From NCBI RefSeq assembly GCF_900143025.1, contig NZ_FRCT01000011.1, positions 40,017 to 104,016 on the forward strand: a stretch of 64,000 bases of DNA, given 5' to 3'. Shown piece by piece: positions 16,601-25,183 of the stretch. Source of the DNA: Ruminococcus flavefaciens (lineage in GTDB: Bacteria; Bacillota; Clostridia; Oscillospirales; Ruminococcaceae). The notes below the pieces were generated by a model. That model saw only the letters and a list, made by a program, of their open reading frames with translations, searched no databases and was not told where the DNA came from. Numbering within the stretch: position 1 is the stretch's first letter; each line of letters starts with the position of its first letter. The translations under genes and the position numbers were made by a program.

Positions 16601-16735
16601 GTAATTTATAGTATGGGCTTTTTCTGCTCGTTTGTAATGAAAGAGCCATTTTCAGTGAGAGTTTCTGCAAACTTTTACGTCTATATTATGTAGTATATTT
16701 CGGAGTATCAGTCTCCGCGGAAAGGAAATACAGGC

Positions 16736-18295
16736 ATGAAAAAAGTTATAATCATCGGTGCAGGCCCTGCGGGTCTTACAGCCGCATATGAGCTGCTTAA
16801 AGACGGCTCTGGAGAGTACGAAGTAACTGTCCTCGAAGAAACAAATGCTATCGGAGGTATCTCCAAAACTGTAAATTACAAGGGCAACCGCATGGACATG
16901 GGCGGTCACCGCTTCTTCTCAAAAATACCGGAGGTAAACGCATGGTGGAGCAATATGCTCCCTGTACAGGGTGCTCCTTCATCTGACGATAAGTACCTCA
17001 AGAGACACGTAAACGTTGAGGCAGGCGGTCCAGACCCTCAGAAGGAAAACCGCGTAATGCTCAAGAGACACAGAGTTTCACGTATCCTTTTCAATGATAA
17101 GTTCTATGATTACCCTGTTTCTCTCAAGCCCGAAACTATCAAGAATTTCGGCTTCTTCACAACTATCAAGGTAGGCTTCAGCTACCTTAAAGCGGCTATA
17201 CACAAGCGTCCCGAAACCAACCTTGAAAACTTCTACATCAACTGCTTCGGTAAGGAGCTCTACTCAATGTTCTTTGAGTACTACACCGAGAACCTCTGGG
17301 GCAGACACCCAAGCGAGATAGACGCTTCATGGGGCGCACAGCGTACAAAGGGTCTGTCTATCGTAGGCATCATCAAGGACTTCTTCGGCAAGCTCTTCAA
17401 AGTAAAGAACCGTAAGGTAAATACTTCACTTATCGAGGAATTCAAGTATCCTAAGCTTGGCCCCGGACAGCTCTGGGAAGTAACTGCCGACGAGGTAAAG
17501 AAGCTTGGCGGTACTATCATCATGGAGGCTGGCGTTAAGAAGCTCCACAAGGACGCAAACAACAACCTTACAGGTGTTACCTACGTCAAGGACGGTCAGG
17601 AGATCGAACTCAGCGGCGACATTGTTATCTCATCAATGCCTGTAAAGGATCTCGTTGCAGGTATGAACGACGTTCCCGAGGACGCTGCTCGTATCGCAGC
17701 AGGTCTCCCATACCGTGATTATATGACTCTCGGTGTTCTCGTTCCCAAGCTCAAGCTCAAGAACAAGACAAATATGCGTACAGTCGGCAATATCGTGCCT
17801 GACTGCTGGGTATACGTTCAGGACAGACGTGTTAAGATGGGGCGTTTCCAGATCTATAACAACTGGTCTCCTTACATGGTAAAGGATCTTGGTCATACTG
17901 TATGGGTTGGTCTTGAATACTTCGTAACAGAAGGCGACAAGTTCTGGAACATGACAGAAGCACAGTTCTCTGACTTCTGTGTAAAGGAAATGGTAAAGCT
18001 CGGTCTCATCGACAGTGCAGACGAGGTAATAGATACACATATGGAAAAGGTAAAGAAGGCTTACCCTGCTTACTTTGACACATATGAGGAAATGGACAAG
18101 CTCATTTCTTACCTCGATACTATCCCGAACCTGTTCTGCGTAGGACGTAACGGTCAGCACAGATACAACAATATCGACCACTCTATGGTAACCTCATTCG
18201 AGGCTGTTAAGGCTATCAAGAACGGCAGCACAGACAAGTCCTCGATCTGGAACGTTAATACAGAAAAGGAATACCACGAGGAGAAGCAGAAGTAA
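16736..18295 (+). CDS. FAD-dependent oxidoreductase of the UDP-galactopyranose mutase / amine-oxidase fold
   Basis: A 519-residue FAD enzyme. The dinucleotide-binding motif is [19 protein letters not shown] at residues 4-22, followed by the VLEE-NAIGGIS segment and [13 protein letters not shown], a form shared with protoporphyrinogen-oxidase-like and UDP-galactopyranose-mutase-like proteins. The FAD C-terminal contact is probably [16 protein letters not shown]. Relatives with [16 protein letters not shown] motifs sit beside GtrA and glycosyltransferase genes, as here, so a role in making or modifying a lipid-linked sugar is likely. The exact substrate is not visible. The stop codon overlaps the next start as TAATG, so the two are translationally coupled. 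Confidence 0.8.
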   Translation: MKKVIIIGAGPAGLTAAYELLKDGSGEYEVTVLEETNAIGGISKTVNYKGNRMDMGGHRFFSKIPEVNAWWSNMLPVQGAPSSDDKYLKRHVNVEAGGPDPQKENRVMLKRHRVSRILFNDKFYDYPVSLKPETIKNFGFFTTIKVGFSYLKAAIHKRPETNLENFYINCFGKELYSMFFEYYTENLWGRHPSEIDASWGAQRTKGLSIVGIIKDFFGKLFKVKNRKVNTSLIEEFKYPKLGPGQLWEVTADEVKKLGGTIIMEAGVKKLHKDANNNLTGVTYVKDGQEIELSGDIVISSMPVKDLVAGMNDVPEDAARIAAGLPYRDYMTLGVLVPKLKLKNKTNMRTVGNIVPDCWVYVQDRRVKMGRFQIYNNWSPYMVKDLGHTVWVGLEYFVTEGDKFWNMTEAQFSDFCVKEMVKLGLIDSADEVIDTHMEKVKKAYPAYFDTYEEMDKLISYLDTIPNLFCVGRNGQHRYNNIDHSMVTSFEAVKAIKNGSTDKSSIWNVNTEKEYHEEKQK

Positions 18296-18777
18296 TGGAC
18301 GAGATCAAGCAGATATTCCGCGATAAACAGTTCAAAAAGCTGTTTGTCGGCGATACGGACAATACTCTGATACAGTTTTTCCGCTACCTTTTTGTCGGCG
18401 GACTGGCTTTCGTTGTAGACTTCGCATTGTCATATATACTGTTCAGATTTGCTTTCGGCGAACAGAAGGAATACGGCTGGGTAGCCAATTCCCTTTCATT
18501 CATTGCAGGTCTTGCAGTAAACTATCTCATAAGCACCTTATGGATATTCAAGAATTCCAAGGTCGAGAACAAGCTTGTGGAGTTCCTGAGCTTTGCGGCT
18601 ATCGGTGTGGTAGGACTTCTTATCACTATCGGCATTACAAAGCTTTTTGAGGTATGGATCGGCGATAAGACAAGTCTTTTCCAGATCATAGCTAAGGTAG
18701 TTTCAACAGCAGTTTCCTTCCTCTGGAATTTCTTCGCAAGAAAGATACTGCTCTACACCAAAAAAGATAATAAATAA
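18295..18777 (+). CDS. GtrA-family membrane protein (polyprenyl-phosphate sugar flippase)
   Basis: This 160-residue protein has four membrane helices and the GtrA pattern FFRYLFVGGLAFVVDFALSY near the start and NFFARKILLY at the end. GtrA proteins help move undecaprenyl-phosphate-linked sugars across the membrane for cell-surface glycosylation. It overlaps the oxidoreductase gene by one base and precedes the large membrane glycosyltransferase candidate by 46 bases, so the three probably form one pathway. Confidence 0.88.
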   Translation: MDEIKQIFRDKQFKKLFVGDTDNTLIQFFRYLFVGGLAFVVDFALSYILFRFAFGEQKEYGWVANSLSFIAGLAVNYLISTLWIFKNSKVENKLVEFLSFAAIGVVGLLITIGITKLFEVWIGDKTSLFQIIAKVVSTAVSFLWNFFARKILLYTKKDNK

Positions 18778-18823
18778 TCCTTCGGGCAGCTTATGCTGCC
18801 CGTTCCCATTGTGAGGTAATATA

Positions 18824-20734
18824 ATGGATAAAGAAATCGAGACACCTGTTTCCGATACAACAGACAAAGAAGTATCGGAAATCCCCACCGATGAGAACAT
18901 AGACCTGACGGAAGTACCGTCGGATACAGCAGAAGATGTCGTAGACCTTACGGAAGAAGCTGTTCCGCCTGCTGATGAAGCATTTACAGAAACAGTCCCC
19001 GAGGTCACCGAAACTCCAGATGCAGCTGTGGCAGCCGATGCGATCGCAGAAGCTCCTGCACATAAGCGTTCAAAATACAATATCATTGCAGATATCTTTA
19101 TATTCGCTGCGGCATTTTTCATATTCATATGTACAGTCGGTGCTGCGGTATACTACATTATTTACGCAGGAAAATACGAATTCCATGCAGACTGCACAGA
19201 TACCATAATGTGGGCAAATGCATCTTTGGAAAGCGGAAAGCTCTATGACCCTTCTTTCGCCTACGCCTGCTTCCTGCCGTTCAGCACAAGTACCATTATG
19301 ATACCGCTGATAAAAATATTCGGCTTCGGAATGACTGCTCATATAGCCGGAATGCTTTGTTTCTTCATATTAATAACGCTGTTTATGATATTGATGATAA
19401 GAGAGATAACAGGAAACACTCCCGCAGGCTTTGCAGGTACTGCACTTTTCATATCTATAACTCTTGTTACCCCTAAGCTCAGAGAGATATTCTGGGGACA
19501 TACCATATATTACTCTCTCGGACTTCTCTTCCTTGTTATCGGTACATTTCTGTATGCAAGGATACTGTCTCTGGGAAGCAAGGAAAGCAAACTGAAAAAA
19601 GAGGGCAAAAATCACAAAGGCACTTTCCTGCACAAGCTGATACTTTTCATGGGCTTATGCTTATTCATGCTCCTTTCCGGAATGAACGGCATTTCAGGAT
19701 TGACTCTGTTTGCACTCCCGTTTGCAGGTGCAATATTTATCGAGCAGTTCATCAATAAGAAGTACAGCATTTTAAGCGGTAAAACCGCTCTCGTTACCTT
19801 CCGTGCTCTTGTTTTTCTTATAATGACAGTTGTAGGAAATATGCTCAATAATCATCTGCTCTACGGTCTTACAGCAAACTATCAGAACGCAAACTCTGAG
19901 TTTTCGGAAATGAATTCATGGATATCCCACTTACAGAAGCTCCCAATTGCGTGGTTCAGGCTTCTCGGTGTCGAGAACATTCCCGATGTCATGTTCACCA
20001 ACAAACAGGGTATCCCAAACATTGTATATATCGTATCCGCACTTATTTTAGCTGCTATGCCGATAATCGCTACGATATGCTATAAAAAGTACGGAAATGA
20101 CCGAAAGGGCAGAATGATGCGCATATGGGTATGGCTGCACTGGGCAGTGACGGCTGTAGTCCTTATGGGCTATATCTGCGGAGTTCTGGCAGTTGCAGAC
20201 TGGAGACTCACTCCTATGGTGGGAACTTCTCTTATCCTCAGCATACTGTTTGTATGCTGGGCTGTCACGGAAAATGCAGACTGCTCAAGAATAGTTTCAC
20301 TGCTGATCGTACCTGTTTTTGCAGCAGGCTTCCTTGCATTCTCAAATGTGATGAAAATGCCGAAGGACGGCTACAAACAGAATACATGGTACCAGCTTGC
20401 GGACTTCCTTGATGAGCATGGTCTGACAAGGGGCTATTCCACCTTCTGGAATGCCAACTCAATAACACTTATCACAGACGGAAAAATAAAAGTCAGCGAC
20501 GTTTATATCGACGACAAAGGCGTGTCGATGAGAAGGTATCAGTCCTCCACAAAATGGTATAAGGATAATCCTCTCCAGCGTAAGTACTTCCTCATACTTG
20601 AGGGCGATGAGCGCAGCAATTTCATCAAATCTGACGATTATAAAAAGGATATCCCAATGAATACCCTTACCACTACAATCAACGATACAAAATACACCAT
20701 CTTTGTTTACGACCATAACATAGTAAAAAAATAA
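18824..20734 (+). CDS. Large membrane protein, probable GT-C glycosyltransferase
   Basis: A 636-residue protein. Residues 1-80 are acidic and Thr/Val/Pro-rich and look disordered and cytoplasmic. About ten to twelve membrane helices follow, from about residue 88 to 510, then a soluble C-terminal domain of about 110 residues. The first external loop has HADCTDTIMWANASLESGKL, whose acidic residues resemble the metal-binding acidic pair of GT-C enzymes that use polyprenyl-phosphate sugars. The neighbouring GtrA flippase supports this. The stop codon falls inside the left end of the MITE-like element at 20733-21034. Confidence 0.65.
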   Translation: MDKEIETPVSDTTDKEVSEIPTDENIDLTEVPSDTAEDVVDLTEEAVPPADEAFTETVPEVTETPDAAVAADAIAEAPAHKRSKYNIIADIFIFAAAFFIFICTVGAAVYYIIYAGKYEFHADCTDTIMWANASLESGKLYDPSFAYACFLPFSTSTIMIPLIKIFGFGMTAHIAGMLCFFILITLFMILMIREITGNTPAGFAGTALFISITLVTPKLREIFWGHTIYYSLGLLFLVIGTFLYARILSLGSKESKLKKEGKNHKGTFLHKLILFMGLCLFMLLSGMNGISGLTLFALPFAGAIFIEQFINKKYSILSGKTALVTFRALVFLIMTVVGNMLNNHLLYGLTANYQNANSEFSEMNSWISHLQKLPIAWFRLLGVENIPDVMFTNKQGIPNIVYIVSALILAAMPIIATICYKKYGNDRKGRMMRIWVWLHWAVTAVVLMGYICGVLAVADWRLTPMVGTSLILSILFVCWAVTENADCSRIVSLLIVPVFAAGFLAFSNVMKMPKDGYKQNTWYQLADFLDEHGLTRGYSTFWNANSITLITDGKIKVSDVYIDDKGVSMRRYQSSTKWYKDNPLQRKYFLILEGDERSNFIKSDDYKKDIPMNTLTTTINDTKYTIFVYDHNIVKK

Positions 20735-21034
20735 AAGGACACTTTAAACGTGATACTTATATAGAAGCTTATACTATTTATCGGGGGAAACCTTTCTGAA
20801 GAAAGGCTTTCCCCCGAGCCCCTTTCCAAAGACTTTTTTAGCTGATTTTTTCTCAGATAGGGCACACCGAAAATAAAAAAGCCCTGCAAGTAATGCAGGG
20901 TGTGCCCTATCTGAGAAAAAATAAAACTGAAAGTTTTCGGGAGAGAGTTTGAGAGAAGCCCCTTTTTCAAAAGGGGTTCTCTCAATAATTAGTGCAAAAC
21001 TTTCTATACAAGTACCACGGTTAAGTGTCCTTTT
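20733..21034. mobile_element. MITE-like element with terminal inverted repeats and nested hairpins
   Basis: The ends form imperfect inverted repeats of 33-34 bases (20733-20766 and 21002-21034). Both start AAAAGGACACTT and read CGTG-TACTT-TATAGAA inward, with three mismatches and one indel. Inside are three further hairpins: GGGGGAAA..TTTCCCCC (about 20783-20815), a perfect 23-base inverted repeat (20846-20868 with 20899-20921) enclosing CCCTGCA-AGTAA-TGCAGGG, and GAGAGAA-G-CCCCTTTT-TC-AAAAGGGG-TTCTCTC (20951-20983). No protein is encoded. The element may also end transcription of the gene before it. A target-site duplication is not clear. Confidence 0.65.
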
Positions 21035-21058
21035 TATTTGTAGTATTATTGCTATATC

Positions 21059-21259
21059 TTATTCTGCAAGCTTCTGATTGATAGCGTTTACCAACTCATC
21101 AGCATTTACGCCGTGTACCATTGCAGCTTCCTCGATTGTCTCGCCCTGTGATGCAGGACATCCGAGACAGTGCATACCAATGCTGAAAAGGATTGGCGAT
21201 ACGTCTTTATCCAGCTGAAGAAGCTCACCGATCTTTGTATCCTTAGTAACCTGTGCCAT
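21059..21259 (-). CDS. DUF1858 small redox-type protein
   Basis: A 66-residue DUF1858 protein with MHCLGCPASQGETIEEA around residues 29-45. The CxxC pair and its setting match the family associated with hybrid-cluster and disulfide-reductase proteins, in which the cysteines may bind a cluster or form a disulfide. It is complete, with an AACGGAGG ribosome site 8 bases before the ATG. It is transcribed away from a TetR-type regulator through a shared operator region. Confidence 0.88.
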   Translation of the reverse strand: MAQVTKDTKIGELLQLDKDVSPILFSIGMHCLGCPASQGETIEEAAMVHGVNADELVNAINQKLAE

Positions 21260-21295
21260 ATTTTTGTAACCTCCGTTAAATTCACTTAAAGGGGC

Positions 21296-21351
21296 TTGAC
21301 AAATGTCCGCACCCTTGTTATAATATTATCACAGTCTTTGACATTTGTCAA
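21296..21351. promoter_or_regulatory. Overlapping divergent promoters with repeated TetR-type operators
   Basis: Plus strand: TTGACA (21296-21301), 17 bases, TATAAT (21319-21324). Minus strand: TTGACA (21351-21346), 17 bases, TAATAT (21328-21323). Each -35 lies in the same dyad, TTGACA-AA-TGTC. The arms at 21296-21307 and 21340-21351 are perfect 12-base inverted copies, and the right one extends to the 14-base palindrome TTGACATTTGTCAA in its own strand. The two -10 boxes overlap, so only one polymerase can load at a time. The dyads are the obvious binding sites for the regulator encoded at 21392. Confidence 0.75.
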
Positions 21352-21391
21352 GGCACTTATATCAACTTTTACAAAGCGAGGTATTTTGTCA

Positions 21392-21955
21392 ATGTATCAG
21401 GGCAGCAACAAATCAGCTTTACTCTCACAAAAGCTTATTTCCGAAGCACTTTTAAAACTTCTTGAAGAAAAGTCCTTCAATGACATAAGCGTCAGTGACC
21501 TGTGCCGCGAAGCTCAGGTATCACGCCAGACCTTCTATTCTCTGTTCGGTACAAAGGAAAATGTCATAATCTATGAGCTCAGCAACAACTGCTGCTATCT
21601 TCCAGAGGAAAGCGCTACCTCCTGCCATTCCGCCATGTTCCGCAGCTTCTGCGAGGGCTACAGCCGATATATAGTGGATAAGCGCCACATAATATCCCTG
21701 CTTGTACGCAATGACATGATACATTTTCTTTACGATGTGCAGTACAGATCCCTTATGGAGTGTAAATACTTCATCAGTGATGTTTCCGATGAGAAAAGAA
21801 TTTTCATCGTTGACTTTATTTCCAGCGGTATGAACAGTATCGCCAAGAACTACATACTTACAGGTGCAAAGGCTGATGTAGGTTTCCTGAAAAAACTTAT
21901 GTTCAGCCTCTACGGCGGACTATATTTCAAGAATTTCGACAATGAGTCTGCCTGA
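21392..21955 (+). CDS. TetR-family transcriptional regulator
   Basis: This regulator has an N-terminal helix-turn-helix, FNDISVSDLCREAQVSRQTFYSLFGTKENV, at about residues 28-57. A ligand/dimer domain with a TetR_C-like helical pattern follows. A longer frame reaches back to 21296, but the codons there lie in the promoter. The ATG at 21392, with GCGAGG 10 bases upstream, gives 187 residues and a normal TetR start just before the first helix. It probably represses itself and the divergent DUF1858 gene through the paired TTGACAAATGTC dyads. The ligand is unknown. Confidence 0.88.
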   Translation: MYQGSNKSALLSQKLISEALLKLLEEKSFNDISVSDLCREAQVSRQTFYSLFGTKENVIIYELSNNCCYLPEESATSCHSAMFRSFCEGYSRYIVDKRHIISLLVRNDMIHFLYDVQYRSLMECKYFISDVSDEKRIFIVDFISSGMNSIAKNYILTGAKADVGFLKKLMFSLYGGLYFKNFDNESA

Positions 21956-21971
21956 ACGATATACAGATATA

Positions 21972-21999
21972 AAAAAGGGACTTTTTCAAGTCCCTTTTT
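21972..21999. terminator. Bidirectional terminator between TetR and ABC genes
   Basis: AAAAAGGGACTT pairs with AAGTCCCTTTTT and carries T-runs in both directions. It serves the convergent TetR gene and the second ABC operon. Confidence 0.9.
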
Positions 22000-22005
22000 A
22001 TTATT

Positions 22006-22704
22006 TCATACAACAGGCTGACCGATATTCTGGACATTGGTCATTCCGTTTACGAGCTCGATAACTCTGTCGCCGTAAGCTGCGCACTTATCCGAATGAG
22101 TTACCTGTAATATTGTTATGCCCTTTTCCTTGTTTATCTTTGAGAAAAGATTCATTATCTCTGCACCTGCTACCGAGTCAAGATTACCTGTCGGCTCGTC
22201 GGCAAGTATTATCTCGGGATTTCCGATAACTGCTCTTGCTATTGCCACACGCTGCTGCTGACCGCCCGAAAGCTGTGAGGGCTTTGCCTTGCGCTTCTCT
22301 GTGAGACCTGTTATGCTAAGTATCTCATCAAGCTGAGCCTTCATATCTGCCTTGCTATTTCCTTTAACGCTGGACGGAAGCAGGATATTGTCCTCAACGT
22401 TGAGATTCTGCACAAGATTGTAAAACTGGAAGATAAAGCCTATCTTTTCAAGTCTCAGCTTTGACAAATTCTTTTCCTTCAGCTTTGCGATGTCATTTCC
22501 GCACACCGAGATAGTACCCTCAAAATTTCTGTCAAGTCCGCCGATGAGATACAGAAGAGTGGATTTTCCGCTTCCCGAAGCTCCCATAAGTGATACGAAC
22601 TCGCCCTTTTCAACGTTAAGTGAAGCCCCAGAGAGCACCTTCGTCATCGACTCTCCCTTTCCGAAGGTCTTATATACATTATTTACTTCTATAAGATTAG
22701 CCAT
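22006..22704 (-). CDS. ABC transporter ATP-binding protein (second FtsX-type system)
   Basis: A 232-residue ATPase with Walker A GASGSGKST at residues 41-49, signature [15 protein letters not shown], Walker B IILADEPTGNLD and H-loop VTHSDK. It partners with the FtsX-type permease encoded 13 bases upstream. It is the last gene of a three-gene minus-strand operon that begins with the M13 peptidase lipoprotein. AGGAGAATGT precedes the ATG. Confidence 0.92.
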   Translation of the reverse strand: MANLIEVNNVYKTFGKGESMTKVLSGASLNVEKGEFVSLMGASGSGKSTLLYLIGGLDRNFEGTISVCGNDIAKLKEKNLSKLRLEKIGFIFQFYNLVQNLNVEDNILLPSSVKGNSKADMKAQLDEILSITGLTEKRKAKPSQLSGGQQQRVAIARAVIGNPEIILADEPTGNLDSVAGAEIMNLFSKINKEKGITILQVTHSDKCAAYGDRVIELVNGMTNVQNIGQPVV

Positions 22705-22717
22705 TATACATTCTCCT

Positions 22718-25180
22718 TTATTCGTATTTGAGCTGTGAAACTACGTCCATTTTCTTTAATGCCCTTATGGGGAAGAGCGAAACAAGTGTAAAGACCGCAC
22801 ATAACAGCACAGCATACTTCACACAGTCACTCACCGATACCTCAAGTGCAACGAACAGCTCAAGCTGTTCCAGAATACCGATAAAGATATGGGACATGAA
22901 TATACCTATCGGAACTGCCGCAACAAGCGCGATAAACGAAGATATGAAGCTTTCCATAAGGAACATCTTCGACAGCTTCTTACGCGGCATTGCTACGGAG
23001 GTCATTACCGCACACTCACGCTTTCTTCCTTCGAGTCCGATGAGCTGATTGCTCACTACGCCTATGAAGGTAAGTCCGACACCGATAACAATAAGGAGAA
23101 TAAGGATAGTATTCAATGACGCACGCTGAGTAGCCATATATTCTACAAATTCATCATGGGTATATATATCATTTACATAGTCAGCGGAATGATCCTTTAT
23201 TGTGTCCTTCAGAGCCTTCGGATCATCTCCCTTTACAAGAAGATTGTAGGGATAATCGCCGTATATATCCTTGAAGAGCTTTTCGGTGATTATCACGCTT
23301 GTTCCAGAACCTGCATAGTAATCATTTTCTATCCTTCCTGTTACCTTCAGCTTCTTCTCAACAGGGAGATAGCCATCCGAAAGGAATGTGATGCTTACGG
23401 TATCACCCTTCTTATATCCGTACTTCTTCATAAGTCCTCTGTCGAGAACTACCTCACCTTCACCAACATTTTCAGGTACGCCCGTAAAAGCATCAAACAG
23501 CTCAAAGCCGCCGTCCTTCCAGCCGAATACCGCTATTTGAGTTTCCTTGCCGTCAAGCTTTGCAGTATCCCATTCTATGTATATCATTTCAGAAGTCTCA
23601 ACACCGTCGAGATCCTTTACATATGAAAGATATTCAGCCTTTGAGCTGCCTGTCATAGCTACAACATCGCCCTTAAAAACATCGTGGTTGTATAGAGCTG
23701 AAAGGGAATTGGTGAATATATAAAGCACCATTGCAAGTGATGCCGCTGTTACACAGAGAACAGAGCTTCCCACAGTACACTTCTTCGCACCTGCTTCAAC
23801 AGCTGCAAGTCTTGCTATAGGGAAATTCAGCTTTGCAAAGAGCTTTTCCAGCAGCTTTGCCGCAAAGCGGTGAATGTAATTGAACAGGAAGCCTACTGCT
23901 GCGATAAAGAATACAAAGCATATCATACCGCACCAGAAATTATCCTTGAAGAAATATGTAACGACAGCTGCCACAAGAAGGATAAAGCCTATATATGTAG
24001 CTATCCTGCTCGGACGGTACTCTGTATCCTTTGTATCGAAGATAATATCACGGATAGGTGTCTTTACTGCCTTTATTACTTCCTTTATGGGACAGAGACA
24101 CTCTATAGCAACTGCGCCGATGATAACGCCGATAATAACTATGAGCTTAGCCTCCGGCACATCGGGGTGGATTATATCATCTCCGTTTGAACTGAAGGAA
24201 AAGGCAGAATCAAAGAATGGCTGCTTTACTGCTCTGTAGATCATAACGCCTATGACGCTTCCAAAAAGTCCGTAAAGGATATTCTCGAAAAGGAGCGCAA
24301 GAGTAGTCATGCGCGATGAGATACCGAGACTTCGGAAAGTACCTACTACCGACATCTTATCAACGATGATACGCTCTGATACCGATACCGTTACGAATAT
24401 TACAAGAAGCATACAGATAGCAAAAAGCACAAGAAATGCTCTCGTTATAGAGCCTATCTGCTCATTGAGCTCTTCATTGTCGAAATAGTTCACTACATCT
24501 GCTGTGGGATATTTTTTCTTGAAGAAATCCTCTGCGTCCTTTATCTGCGAATCCTCTTTCACATCGACGAATGCCATCTTTATCTCAGGCTCATCTGCAA
24601 TAACGAGTTCCTTCATATCGTCAAGGCTTACAGCTATACGGCTGCTCGTATCAAAGAGTCCCTGCTTCTTTTCGATACTGCTTACAGTAAACTCAACAGG
24701 TATGTCTCTTTCGCCGTGGAGGATTATCTTGTCCCCCTCCTTGTATCCGTATTCCTTTGAAAATTCCTCGGAGATAGCTGCCTTTTTGCCGCCGAGCTCA
24801 ACGCTGTCCTTTATGAGCTTCATCTTCTTTGCCTGAGCTTCATCAACAGCAAATATCTCTACGTTTTTACGGTGAACATAGGAGATATCCATATCAAGAT
24901 GCCTGTCGAAATAACAGCTTCCGCCGCTGAGGTACATAACGTCACATTCAGGAGCTCCGTCTGCGAAATCCTCATCTATAGGTGACTTTGTAGTTATCAG
25001 AAGGTCGGTATTTCCTGCCATATTGGCAAACATACCCTTTACCATCTTATCAAGAGAGCCGCTCATATCAAAGCAGAGCATAGCCGTAAAGCTGCACACC
25101 GCAATACAGATCATAAGCAGGATAGTTCTGAGCTTATGCGCCCAGATGTTTTTTAATGTATGTTTTAATATCAGTCTCAT
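22718..25180 (-). CDS. FtsX-type ABC transporter permease
   Basis: An 820-residue permease. It has a membrane helix near residue 20, an external domain (about 45-240), three helices near 245-370, a short cytoplasmic piece and two more helices near 395-440. A further helix near 475, a second external domain and three helices near 690-810 follow. The two external domains contain paired SxEF-like beta segments typical of MacB_PCD domains. It works with the ATPase downstream. The M13 peptidase upstream ends 3 bases before this start, so the three are co-expressed. The cargo is unknown; peptides or lipids are usual for the class. Confidence 0.88.
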   Translation of the reverse strand: MRLILKHTLKNIWAHKLRTILLMICIAVCSFTAMLCFDMSGSLDKMVKGMFANMAGNTDLLITTKSPIDEDFADGAPECDVMYLSGGSCYFDRHLDMDISYVHRKNVEIFAVDEAQAKKMKLIKDSVELGGKKAAISEEFSKEYGYKEGDKIILHGERDIPVEFTVSSIEKKQGLFDTSSRIAVSLDDMKELVIADEPEIKMAFVDVKEDSQIKDAEDFFKKKYPTADVVNYFDNEELNEQIGSITRAFLVLFAICMLLVIFVTVSVSERIIVDKMSVVGTFRSLGISSRMTTLALLFENILYGLFGSVIGVMIYRAVKQPFFDSAFSFSSNGDDIIHPDVPEAKLIVIIGVIIGAVAIECLCPIKEVIKAVKTPIRDIIFDTKDTEYRPSRIATYIGFILLVAAVVTYFFKDNFWCGMICFVFFIAAVGFLFNYIHRFAAKLLEKLFAKLNFPIARLAAVEAGAKKCTVGSSVLCVTAASLAMVLYIFTNSLSALYNHDVFKGDVVAMTGSSKAEYLSYVKDLDGVETSEMIYIEWDTAKLDGKETQIAVFGWKDGGFELFDAFTGVPENVGEGEVVLDRGLMKKYGYKKGDTVSITFLSDGYLPVEKKLKVTGRIENDYYAGSGTSVIITEKLFKDIYGDYPYNLLVKGDDPKALKDTIKDHSADYVNDIYTHDEFVEYMATQRASLNTILILLIVIGVGLTFIGVVSNQLIGLEGRKRECAVMTSVAMPRKKLSKMFLMESFISSFIALVAAVPIGIFMSHIFIGILEQLELFVALEVSVSDCVKYAVLLCAVFTLVSLFPIRALKKMDVVSQLKYE

Positions 25181-25183
25181 TGC

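Noticed and set aside
19612..19848. Minus-strand frames inside the membrane glycosyltransferase
   Set aside because: They have no ribosome site and no family match; they are antisense shadows of a hydrophobic gene.
20846..20921. The 23-base inverted repeat as a simple terminator of the glycosyltransferase gene
   Set aside because: It is nested inside larger inverted ends and further hairpins, which a plain terminator does not need; termination may be a side effect.
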